Shown: in pieces, positions 17,192-25,263 of the stretch
How positions within the stretch are numbered: position 1 is the stretch's first letter
Layout: every line of letters begins with the position of its first letter
From: Perkinsus olseni
Taxonomy: Eukaryota; Perkinsozoa; Perkinsida
Length of the DNA stretch: 25,263 bases
NCBI GenBank assembly: GCA_013115125.1
Contig: JABANN010000498.1
Location: 1 to 25,263 of the forward strand
Reading direction: 5' to 3'
The notes under the pieces: generated by a model
Told to the model about the DNA's origin: nothing
Database searches by the model: none
What the model saw: the letters and a program-made list of their open reading frames with translations, nothing else
Position numbers and translations under genes: made by a program

Positions 17192-19471
17192 ATGCCCGAG
17201 GTCCCTCCGGATGAACAGTCGTCTTATTTCCGTCGGCTCCGTGGTGTCTTCGGCGGTCGTTTCCTAATAGGCCTGCATATTATACAACACATAGTGAAAG
17301 GCTTCGTCTGTGGCGGTGGTGATAGCGGCCTAGCCGGGACGCCCATTGACTTCGTCTTGAGAGATTACAGAGTGTCTGGTGCTGACCTACAGGTAACCCG
17401 ATATGGCTGTGCCGAAACACTCTCGCACCGGGGACGGAATCTTTTCATCTTTCTTTATGCCACTTTCAGCGACTACCGTTGTCGAACTCGTAGTTAGCTT
17501 CACCGCTAGCGTCAGGCGTCGGTCTGAGACGACCGGCTCCCACTCACTTGCGGGATAGACCGAACGACGGAAGGGTACTTCCTCTTTTCTCTCAGGTATA
17601 CCGGAGTGCAGTCGGCATCCCTTGGAGTGTAAAGCCTCTTATAGGTCTCCTTAGTGACCGTCTACCTCTTCTCACCTTCCACAAGCTCCCTTACATGTTC
17701 CTATCGACAGTGGTCGCCGTCGTTGCGATGGCCGTCCTCGCCCAGAAGCCCTCAGCACTCATCATCGCCTTGGTCTGTTTTTTTCTCATTTTCCTGCAAT
17801 GCTCTGTGTGCGATCTCCTGTCCGAGGGGATGTATGCTGCTAAATTGAAGAAGCACCCGAGCTGTGGTCCCGACTTGGTCACCTTCGTCTGGGTCGGTAT
17901 ATCCATTTTTCGAACCTTCAGTGTCGTACTAGCAGGCCCTCTCATAGACACCATCGGCCCCTTCTCTGTCTACTGGATTGCCATACCATTCGCCGCGCTC
18001 CTCCTGCCGGTGGTCGTTTTCAATCTACTCGGAGAGCCTCGTGTGACTCCCGAGACTGATTCCGATGCGAACAGGAAGCCTGTATTCTGGGAGATGACGT
18101 GTTTGTCACTCGTCACTGGGCTAGGCGGTCTTTCTCTGGCGATCTACTCGATCATTGAGACGCAGGTGAGGTCGTGGGTTCAAATCCCACGGCATGTATT
18201 CCTAGGTCTTCAGTGAGGAAATGCCACCATCGCGTCAGCCTGTCGTAATCGACGACAAACAGTTGCATCGCTCCGCCGAGCATCGAATTCAGTTACATCG
18301 CAAGTGCCTGGCGGCTGGTGTCCTCGGGCTTGCAGTGGTGTCATTATTCACTCTACTCACACGCCCATTGATAGCAAAGCAGAACCTCTTCATGTTCATA
18401 CAGAACTGTGTAGCAACGGATGCTTCGGCCTTCTTGTGATTTCGAATATGCTATTCATATAGTAAGGATAACAGCGACACTTTTTATACCGTCAGTTCTC
18501 AACACGACCCGCGGGCGGGCTAGTCGGAGCATCCAGCAGTCTCTCTCGGGGCTGCGAAACTACTACGACAGCGCGATTGAACGGAATCGAGTTGGTGCGG
18601 TCAGATGCACTTCGGAACACACGGCGCTTCCTTCTACTTCTTCACTGACACTCCCGAACAATACCCCGAGGGACCCCACTTCGACACGGTTTTTTACACG
18701 ACAACTCTAGGTGAGTGTCCCGGCGTAACGCCGGCGGCGTTCCTTGAGACGGTTGAGTGTCACCCCCTGGCCCCTTCAGGAGTTGTCGCGTCCGTCTGCA
18801 GCCTGGGAGGGATGTACCTCTACAATCGTTACATGAAACATTGGCACTACCCGTGGATCTTCTCGTTCTCCAGCATCTTATGTTCAACTGTTGGTCTACT
18901 CAACATCGTCGTCTATACTCGCTTCAACGTTACCCACCTCGGAATTTCTGATAGAATTTTCGTAATTTCCTCCTCGGCACTAGGCATCGTGCTCGGTGAA
19001 TTCAACTGGATGCCCGCTATTGTCCTCCTTAGCCAAAGCTGCCCCCACGGTTTGGAGTCCACCATGTACGCTTTGCTCGCCGGGGCAAGCAACCTGAGCG
19101 CTAATTTGTCCGGCTACTTCGGTGCTATGATTCTCGATCAACTCGGTGTCACCCCTGACGGTTCCCCTGATGAAGGGTCTAAGTTTTCACGTCTATGGGA
19201 GGCGAGTCTGCTGTCGTGTGTTGCGCCATTGGTGCCGTTGGTGTTGGTACGGTGGCTAATACCAAATGCCCGGCAGACCGATTCATTGTTGATCGAGGAG
19301 CCTTCGGATCCTTGCCACGACAGCCTGTGGCGGAGAATAAGGTCCGCGTGGCGCGGAAGGAAAAGTGCCGGCAGTTTTGTAGAGATAAAAACTGAAGAGC
19401 TCGATACGTTGACGGACGGCGAGAGTGATTGTAGTGAGGAGGTGAGCAACAGGGGCCTACTCTCTTGTTGA
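17192..19471 (+). CDS. BT1/folate-biopterin-type membrane transporter, five exons
   Basis: Exons by GT-AG borders and phase: 17192-17392, 17596-18165, 18206-18409, 18605-18710 and 18780-19471, giving 590 aa. The introns are 203, 40, 195 and 69 nt. The family signature is IPWSVKPLIGLLSDR at residues 75-89, formed just after the first junction; YTTTLGVVASV forms across the last. Other typical parts are LHIIQHIVKGF in the first span, KPVFWEM before the central spans, FTDTPEQYPEGPHF in the loop, and GMYLYNRYM after it. About 11 to 12 membrane spans are visible, with a hydrophilic acidic tail (EIKTEELDTLTDGESDCSEE). BT1 members carry folates, pterins or S-adenosylmethionine in kinetoplastids, plants and apicomplexans; the substrate here cannot be told. 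The third donor (18410, GTAGCA) is the least certain border. Exon 1 is duplicated at 14721. Confidence 0.88.
18166..18205 (+). other. 40-nt intron containing a perfect tRNA T-arm
   Basis: Intron 2 of the transporter starts GTGAGGTCG and ends TTCCTAG. Splicing here keeps frame (ETQ then VFSEE). The nearer-looking acceptor at TTCAG (18213) would put TGA in frame. Positions 18174-18190 read GTGGG-TTCAAAT-CCCAC, a canonical T-stem and loop with a full B box (GGTTCAAATCC), followed by GGCA. There is no A box, so it is a tRNA fragment and not a tRNA gene. Confidence 0.75.
18722..18741. repeat. Overlapping hairpin chain inside transporter intron 4
   Basis: GGCGT-A-ACGCC (18722-18732) overlaps AACGCC-GGC-GGCGTT (18727-18741). 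Both lie in the 69-nt intron 18711-18779, just after the donor. Confidence 0.8.
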
Positions 19472-19862
19472 GCGGGAGTCGCAGGGGTCGCCGTAATTTC
19501 GAGTTTGATACGGTTGGGCTGCGAAAGAGTTACTTGGTCTCAGGTTGTGGATGGTCCAAGCGCATTAGAATAGCCCATGGATCGATGAATCGGATAATAT
19601 CCATGTCAATATTTATTTCATATGGTTTCATGCCTCTTCTGAGTTGTGTTATCTGAGTAATCGCGAAGGGTTGGTTAGAAGGGACAAGTCATACAGTTCA
19701 TAACGAGGAAATCAGCGGCAATACAGTGCTCCACATTAATTTGGAATATCGTTTAAAAATTAAACCTCGTCAATGACGAGTCGTCATCGAGCCATCCAAA
19801 ACGATTATTCTGACCAATCAAAAACGAGCGCTGAGCGGGTTTCCCGGATATGCAAGCACACT
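19472..19862. other. Intergenic stretch with palindrome chain
   Basis: 3' flank of the transporter. It holds the overlapping palindromes CTCGTCA-A-TGACGAG (19766-19780) and ATGACGA-G-TCGTCAT (19773-19787). No gene is seen. Confidence 0.6.
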
Positions 19863-20262
19863 TCGCCACTCGGGCTGTATCATGACCCCTAGTTTAACTT
19901 TTCGAGAGCATCTTGATGGCAGACTAACGCTCGCGAAGCAGGCTGGAAATGTTGCAATCCGCCAATGTGGTGCTGTTATGGGAAAGAGACAGGGCGGCCC
20001 TGTCAGAGCCTATCGGTGAGTGTTCGTAGAGATTTATAAAAGGATCATCCTCCCAATTATTCTTTATGCTCACGGGGTTTGGGGCTGTTTCATTGGCAAT
20101 AGATGTACCAGAGACAAAATTGATTCAGTAGGATCGGCTTTCCTCAAAAGAGCACTCAGAGTCAGAATGAGCACCTCCCCGAGGTCGTTGTATATTGCGT
20201 CAGGTGTTATGCCCCTTTCGCATCTTGTAACGAGAAGAATAACCATCACACAGATGTGTAGA
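19863..20262 (+). mobile_element. LINE (non-LTR retrotransposon) fragment, end of reverse transcriptase
   Basis: The frame reads IIMTPSLTFREHLD, then LAKQAGNVAIRQCGAVMG, then after an in-frame TGA (20017-20019) FVEIYKRIILPIILYAHGVWG and SPRSLYIASGVMPLSHLVTRR. This matches the end of LINE reverse transcriptases, where LTF..HL, an IYK.ilPi.lYg..vW block and a GV.PL block follow each other in that order. The catalytic domain is absent upstream, so the copy is 5'-truncated. The similarity stops at MCRS (20254-20265) and resumes at 22975 in the same frame. Clade not certain; Jockey/R1-like by the C-terminal style. Confidence 0.8.
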
Positions 20263-22193
20263 TCCGTCGCGTTCGTGTTCATTACACCATTACTCACCTG
20301 TAGATTTACATGAACTTCTCTTCCTGAGATCGGCAACACATTACCAACAACGACCACCAACCAGGAACAAGCTGCAATTGTCAGACTTTCAGACACTTTA
20401 AGTATGCTAACTTAGCATTGCTGAGTATCATACTTAGCATTCCGACAGCCGGAGGGACTGCAGCGACAAGGCTCAATTCCTTAAAAATGTGAATCACGCT
20501 CTTTCCAGAACAACAAGTCGCGATGAGTGTATACACTGATTGATCTCAGTTCATGGATAATCACAACCCGTTCAGAGTTTGGTTAGCCAATGATTGGTGT
20601 TGATACCCAATTGTTGTGGCCGTGGCGTTGTGTTAAGCCTGTCCCCCTTTCGTAGCTTATTGTTGGCACGAAGCTTGTCACGCCGCAGCTGCCGGTGTAG
20701 ACTATTCTTGTATTGTATGTTCTATAGTTACTTTCTATACTTCTTCTACTTGTGTTGAGATGACTGGGACGCCACAACACTCTACGAACGATGAGGGCAA
20801 CAACAATTGACTGCCAATCACTTCGTGTTCCCCGACCGAAGAGCCCGACTGAACAGGATTGGAGAGCCAGCTCGTTGGCTGGTAGTCTTGAACATTCAGG
20901 AACCACAGCCGTTCCGTTGGATGCACACGAACAATTATAAGAGAAGAAAGATTGAAACTAAAGTTGTATGTGCCACAAATAGATCCAAGCACTCCGTGAA
21001 TCGATAAAAAGTTTTAATTTAAAACCCCCGTCCCGAATCCAGAAGGAACACTTCCTGGCAGTCACTGCCAATAACGGTGAGGAAGGCGCAGCCGAGACGT
21101 CGAGCCTTGAAACCATTATCCGCGACTGTCACAGCTGGGCGTTCGCGTATCAGGAAAGAGAGAGGCTAAGGAGGTTATTGGGCACCCGACCTATGATAAG
21201 CCTGCTATCAGGACCCGAACCGTTCGGGCCGAACGAGAAGCAGAAAGACCCACAAGGGATACTACAGGGGAGACCAGGGCATTCAGTTCGTTATCTACAC
21301 GCCCCAAACCAGCCGATCACTGTGGAAGCTCTTTCACCGACCGTCGAAAAGGCAGAGTTCGGGTCCACGGTGCGCTGCCTCGGTGTGCCGCCTCAAGGCA
21401 GAGTTTGTTACAAGCCGACTCGCCTTTCCGTCTCTCATAAGGCTCGACCGAAACGCAAACCTACAGTCAAGACGAATGGCATGGCTGCAGTGCAGCGGCT
21501 GCCCCACCTAGTAAATTCGAAGCGACGTGAACCTCTGCGTCCACGATGCGCAGCAAGGCGCCCACAAAGCAAGTCGGGAGTTCATTCCTTACACGCGGAA
21601 CAGTAGTATTAAGTTCCAGTTCGATCAGAGCCACCAGCGGTGGCCTACTACAAAAACAAGAATAAGTGACCCCGTGAAGTGGTTCGGGGAGATGAAGATT
21701 GCCCTTCTCATCTCCCCCTCGGTGTTTTTATTCTATGAGAAAACCCCAAACCTATCGTGCCTTATCAGGCTGGGCCCGAATGACACACCAAATTTCCTAC
21801 GCCAAAAGGTTCTATGGGTTGTATCGGGAAAGCCGCTGAAGTAGTGTCCAGTGGACACTCCTTGAGAAATTTCATGCGCCAAAATGTCCCCGGATGAGCC
21901 GACTCGGATGATGAATCGACGAGTTCATGTTCATCCTGGACACCCGGGATGTACACAGTAACATTCCTCCAGTTGGGGTTTCCGCCCTTACGGTAAGGGC
22001 CTTACCCAGCCGGAACCGGAACCCTTCTGCGCCGAAATTCCCCGCATGATAGAACGGTTCTGCCATGCGGGGCATTTCTACTAGAACCTATTGAGCCTTT
22101 GATGTGGGTCCATGGCAACCACTACCATGTAGTACACCCAACAATCAAACGTGCTTTATCGGTCTTGGTCTACTTTCGAGGTGCAAGGTGAAC

Positions 22194-22282
22194 CGGTGGA
22201 CTGCTTCGAGAAGGGAAAACCAGCCCACATCCACGCAAAGCAAGACACAAGTGAGCGAGTAAGGTTCACAGGCAGTCCACCG
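22194..22282. repeat. Spaced 11-bp inverted repeat
   Basis: CGGTGGACTGC (22194-22204) and GCAGTCCACCG (22272-22282) are perfect inverted copies 67 bases apart. Confidence 0.85.
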
Positions 22283-22360
22283 TGCGCAAAAGGTCTATCT
22301 CGTCTTGTTCAGCTTAGAATGGAGTGTCTAAAAGACAACGGGACACACGCATCACCAATG

Positions 22361-22428
22361 CAAGATACTACCACCCCCCACCCCCACTACAAGAGTCTTG
22401 TAGTGGGGGTGGGGGTGGTAGTATCTTG
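22361..22428. repeat. Large near-perfect cruciform, 32-bp stem
   Basis: The left arm at 22361-22393 starts CAAGATACTACCACC, has two C-runs, and ends CACTACAAG. The right arm at 22397-22428 is its reverse complement except for one extra C in the left arm. The loop is AGT. The arms are strand-biased: C-rich on the left, G-rich on the right (GGGGGTGGGGGTGG). Confidence 0.95.
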
Positions 22429-22611
22429 TAACAAGACCCCGGAGCACCCAACTTGGGTGACCCAAGTCACCAATACAGAGCGTACCACCCACACTCCTAC
22501 TACCGGACAAAGGAAAGCTGGGATTATTGGCAACTATTGTCGGATAGAAACTATCCATTACCCCAATGATTGGGGCCCAATCTGAGATTGACAATCTCCC
22601 ATAGGTTTTTC

Positions 22612-22677
22612 GCACATATTATATGTGCAAAGTGTGTCCCGTTAAATATGTGACAAATATAACGGGACACACTTTGC
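22612..22677. repeat. Two abutting hairpins
   Basis: GCACATAT-T-ATATGTGC (22612-22628) is directly followed, sharing two bases, by an 18-bp perfect stem: 22627-22644 (GCAAAGTGTGTCCCGTTA) with 22660-22677, around a 15-base A/T-rich loop. Confidence 0.95.
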
Positions 22678-22749
22678 GAGTGGATGGGGTCGCAATCAAA
22701 TGCTAACAGAATGATGGACGCACATGAGAATCAAGCGACTGCTATTATA

Positions 22750-22903
22750 GCATATCGGGGCCCGATATGCACAACAGGGAGTTGCTACGGTCATAGGGAG
22801 GCCGATAGTGAGTCACTATTAGTCACTGTCGAGTCAACAAAATGAGTGAATGAGTGACCCCCCTTGGGAAGGCCAAGCAACGTCGATGAGTCATCGACGA
22901 TGA
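22750..22903. repeat. Cluster of perfect odd-length palindromes
   Basis: GCATATCGGG-G-CCCGATATGC arms (22750-22770), ATAGTGA-G-TCACTAT (22805-22819), CGTCGATGA-G-TCATCGACG (22881-22899) and the overlapping TCATCG-A-CGATGA (22891-22903). Three of the four have a single G centre and the fourth a single A. Confidence 0.9.
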
Positions 22904-22974
22904 CGACGTTATGGTTGAGCGGATGAAAGCTGAGTTACATATCTAATCACCCAGATTCAAAACCATGAACATCC

Positions 22975-23492
22975 ATGTGTAGAAGTTCTATAGTGGCGTT
23001 TGCTGAGGGGCGCGCCAGGATCGATAAATTCAGGGGAATGATAGATAGCTGGGGTTTTACGGAGCATGAAGTCGGGCAAAGTAGTGAGCAACAATCGACC
23101 ATAAAGCAACAACTTGAGATAGTTAGGGACTACGTCATAGTTCGTATGGTGTCAACCTTATCCGACAGTTTGCAAAGGGCACTGCGGAGTTCTAGACAGA
23201 GGGAATGTATAAGAGCGGTAGTTTCGCGCAGGAACAATGGGCATTCCTTCAATTACTCTCCGGTCACTCTACCTTATCGCGAGGATACACATATAGATCC
23301 GGCTACTGTGCGGGCGCTTATGATGAGAATTGCTCCTATTGCAATGTTAGAGAAACCAATGAACAGCTGCTGCTCAAGTGTACTAGACCAGATCGGTTAA
23401 GTTTGCGTCCGAATTATGTGAACGGAAGCGGCACTCTTGGGCAAATAGCAATCTGTGTGAACCGATGTACTGCTATGGCAGACACTCTGTGA
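22975..23492 (+). mobile_element. LINE fragment, C-terminal zinc-knuckle end
   Basis: The first frame from 22975 (MCRSSIVAFAEGRARIDKF) continues the end of a LINE polyprotein. Near 23205-23240 coding potential passes to the next frame, meaning a frameshift, which reads EQWAFLQLLSGHSTLSRGYT and then CSYCNVRETNEQLLLKC before a stop at 23492. This matches the LINE C-terminal C-x2-C...H..C motif, with Gln in place of the usual His. The gap from the other piece is 20263-22974. The copy is dead. Confidence 0.75.
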
Positions 23493-23529
23493 AAGGCTAA
23501 CCTTGAAATGTACGACAGATGCGTAATAC

Positions 23530-23540
23530 GGGGGGGGGGG
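23530..23540. repeat. G11 homopolymer
   Basis: Eleven consecutive G just downstream of the LINE end. Confidence 0.9.
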
Positions 23541-23682
23541 TTATATTAGATTCAGGTGCCCGTAAGAATGTCAGCTTTCGGTTAGAGGGAGTCTAAGCCA
23601 GGGTATGGACGTTTTGGGTCTCGGTGATGATGCTTGTGGTCGACAGACTGTGCGATGCGCTAGTGTTTCGTGGTCGTGCACA

Positions 23683-23707
23683 GCCCCCGCTGCGGGGGCC
23701 CCGCAGC
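23683..23707. repeat. Overlapping G/C palindrome chain
   Basis: GCCCCCG-CTG-CGGGGGC (23683-23699) overlaps GCTGCGGGG-G-CCCCGCAGC arms (23689-23707). Both are perfect. Confidence 0.9.
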
Positions 23708-24748
23708 TGTGAGAAGCGGATTCTGCCGGGAGGAAAGAACATTCCCCAGCTGACGATGACCTCGCTCTGAGAGCAACGTTTTTTGGCTTGATGAACAGGG
23801 CCTATTTAACAGGCTGAACTAATCCCCCTCTGAAAGGTACGTCGGCGTTAGTCAAACTAAGCCATACTGTCGGCGTTGGACTTCAAACTCACACACACGG
23901 CCCGGTGGAACCCGAAGGTGCTGCGGTTGTAGCCCATCTACGGCATCTTCAACATGACAGCTCTATCAGTAATACCACTGTCGTTGCAAGATCAGTCACT
24001 AGGCGGCGCTCTCATGAAACGACTCGAAATGCACGTATCCGCCGTGGTGAAGTTAGCGATCATATTCCACAGTTCTTTACCTTCGCATGCCAAAACCCGA
24101 CTCGAACACAAGACAGCACAGGATTGGGCTACAATCTAGACTCAGCGGCTCGATAAGACAGATATACAGCAATATCCATATACAACCGCCGCCGACCAAA
24201 CACGACAGGGAACTATGCCGATATACATAAATGAATCGGACGCTGAACCTGCCCCTCAGAGAGACTAAAGGGGAAAAAATTGGTATGCTACCGCACACGC
24301 GCAACAGTTACCGGTCAGGGCATCACAGCTTGCTTGGACGAAAGTTCAGATCGCGCACGAGGGTCTTGCAATGGGCTGACACTTGCCGCTAGCTGAGACC
24401 GGCGGAGCTGTGTGCCAACGTGAGGTAACGATTCCGGCTCGAACTGTACCTCCAAGCACGTGTGCTTCCCAAGTATGTATTTCAGATTATCTCAAACTTA
24501 CATCATTTACCATCGATCGTCGTTGACTTTTTTGCCTCAATATCGTGGTGTTGCCTCCGCCGCCCGGCCCTTATCATTTTGGTTATCACTCTGGACTGTC
24601 TATGAACACGAGTGAACTCGTGACGAGTACGTCTGCACTCCTGCGACTGGTCAGCGGTGGTATCACAGTTGTTGATTGATCAGCTCGTTTCTGCTAACGT
24701 GCCCTCCCGCTCCCTGAGTTCGAAATCGCTGAGTCGAGCGTAGTGTAT

Positions 24749-24772
24749 ACTCATACCGTATGAGTCATACGG
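24749..24772. repeat. Overlapping +/-/+ palindrome chain
   Basis: ACTCATAC-C-GTATGAGT (24749-24765) and CCGTATGA-G-TCATACGG (24756-24772) are perfect 8-bp palindromes sharing the middle arm. Confidence 0.9.
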
Positions 24773-25096
24773 AAGTTGGCCGAGTTAGTCTACCATCGAG
24801 TAAGACCGCCGTCCCATGGAGACCCTCCTCGCTGCCCTCTCAGCCTACCACGGTATTTGACAAACTGTTGCCGAACCCCTTCGCCGCCCGCTCCACTCGG
24901 ACTTGGGAGAACACTAGACACATTGGACATAGAGGTAAATGATAACAAAGACTATACGAGGCCCAGAAAGACTTATGAGGGCTCAATTAAGGAGGCGGAC
25001 GAAACTCAGCCGTTTCATAACCGCAACCGTTTCAATGCACTCGCCTGCGCACGCCGGGCACTTAGAACATCGGAGCGACAAAGAGCCTATTAGGCA

Positions 25097-25263
25097 TCAT
25101 CTCGGCCTCCCAGCTCCGATGTCCTTCGCAGACGGTGTAGCGACACAGTCGGCCTTGGTGACATTGGCGTGGCTCACAATACTCTCGCGGCCAGTCTTGA
25201 CATTCCGGACGCGAAATCTTCTCACCATCTCATCCTTACCGGGCAACAACTCCAAGACGCGAG
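25097..25263 (-). mobile_element. C-terminal end of an LTR-retroelement polyprotein, cut by window edge
   Basis: The minus strand reads in from the right edge as VLELLPGKDEMVRRFRV, followed by VKTGRESIVSHANV. This resembles the segment after the integrase core in Ty3/gypsy- or Bel/Pao-type polyproteins, and then ends. Only this tail is in the window, so family, completeness and age cannot be judged. A long terminal repeat would be expected to its left (below 25097), but none was recognised. Confidence 0.5.

Larger units (their letters stand above)
15586..17580. repeat. Tandem segmental duplication, right copy
   Basis: Partner of 13052-15120. It starts within a remnant of the minus-strand gene, carries the intact paralogue 16186-16623, and ends inside intron 1 of the complete transporter. 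The reciprocal truncation at the two outer genes is what a single tandem duplication of an internal segment leaves. Confidence 0.85.
20263..22974. mobile_element. 2.7-kb palindrome-rich segment separating the LINE pieces, unknown origin
   Basis: ATGTGTAGA occurs at 20254-20262 and again at 22975-22983, with the LINE frame continuous across the two, so this may be an insertion with a 9-bp target duplication. The ends are not clear inverted repeats (only TGTTCAT is shared in inverted form). The segment holds at least 18 perfect palindromes. Frames of 142 aa (21178-21606) and 144 aa (22151-22585) run across them and have no family features, so they are not called. No polymerase, transposase or capsid part is recognised. 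The alternative is two separate LINE fragments that happen to abut unrelated DNA, because similarity (VAF) goes slightly beyond the 9 bp. Confidence 0.45.
23541..25096. other. Stretch without a supported gene
   Basis: Small frames (such as 23905-24156, 23954-24139 and 24760-25093) are not supported by family features. The 24760 frame starts within a palindrome chain. Some of its end (EVNDNKDYTRPRKTYEG at about 24935-24985) looks mildly coding and could be an exon. Palindromes: 23683-23707, 24455-24468, 24607-24622 and 24749-24772. The part next to 25096 may be the 3' flank of the LTR-type element beyond. Confidence 0.45.

Noticed and set aside
21178-21606. 142-aa plus-strand frame in the palindrome-rich segment
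   Set aside because: It runs through several palindromes, has a low-complexity basic composition and no recognisable domain.
22151-22585. 144-aa plus-strand frame
   Set aside because: It crosses the 22361-22428 cruciform, whose G/C-rich arms keep the frame open by chance.
20404-22903. CRISPR or simple satellite array
   Set aside because: The palindromes differ in sequence and spacing, so there is no repeated unit.
20263-22974. DNA transposon with terminal inverted repeats
   Set aside because: The ends share only about 7 inverted bases and no transposase is visible.

Overview
The window looks like nuclear DNA from an alveolate protist, most likely Perkinsus or a close relative. The reasons are roughly balanced base composition, many short GT-AG introns (about 40 to 130 nt, some near 300 to 400), a BT1/folate-biopterin-type transporter, lineage-restricted secreted or single-span proteins, and small decayed retroelements. 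The genus is inferred from gene style; no species marker is present.

Layout. 1-1098: intergenic, with a hexamer microsatellite and palindromes. 1099-2133 (-): secreted protein of unknown function. 2134-3995: intergenic, with palindromes, an AGCTCTATAGCT mosaic and a TTCCG-rich inverted-repeat element. 3996-4288 (+): possible 5' exons of a small secreted protein. 4289-5359: tRNA-like remnants and a palindrome chain. About 5360-10717 (+): a large intron-rich gene for an alpha-helical-repeat protein, possibly an organellar RNA-binding protein. 10718-12421: intergenic. 12422-13207 (-) and 13612-14049 (+): a divergent pair of lineage-specific genes. 13052-15120 and 15586-17580: two copies of a tandem duplication. 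The left copy keeps the whole minus-strand gene but only exon 1 of the transporter. The right copy keeps only the 5' part of the minus-strand gene but the whole transporter (17192-19471, five exons, 590 aa). 19863-23492: two pieces of a LINE separated by 2.7 kb of palindrome-rich DNA with no known genes. 25097-25263 (-): end of an LTR-retroelement polyprotein, cut by the window edge.

The most unusual signal is structural. The non-coding DNA is crowded with short perfect palindromes of unrelated sequence, most with a one-base centre. Many form chains in which an arm, its complement and the arm again follow one another (+/-/+). At least 20 have arms of 7 or more around a single centre base, where about 1.5 would be expected in random equal-base sequence of this length. 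I saw none in the confident exons. In the tandem duplication, one transporter exon 1 carries a 14-nt insertion that makes such a chain and the other lacks it. This suggests a mutational process, fold-back template switching, rather than a conserved element.
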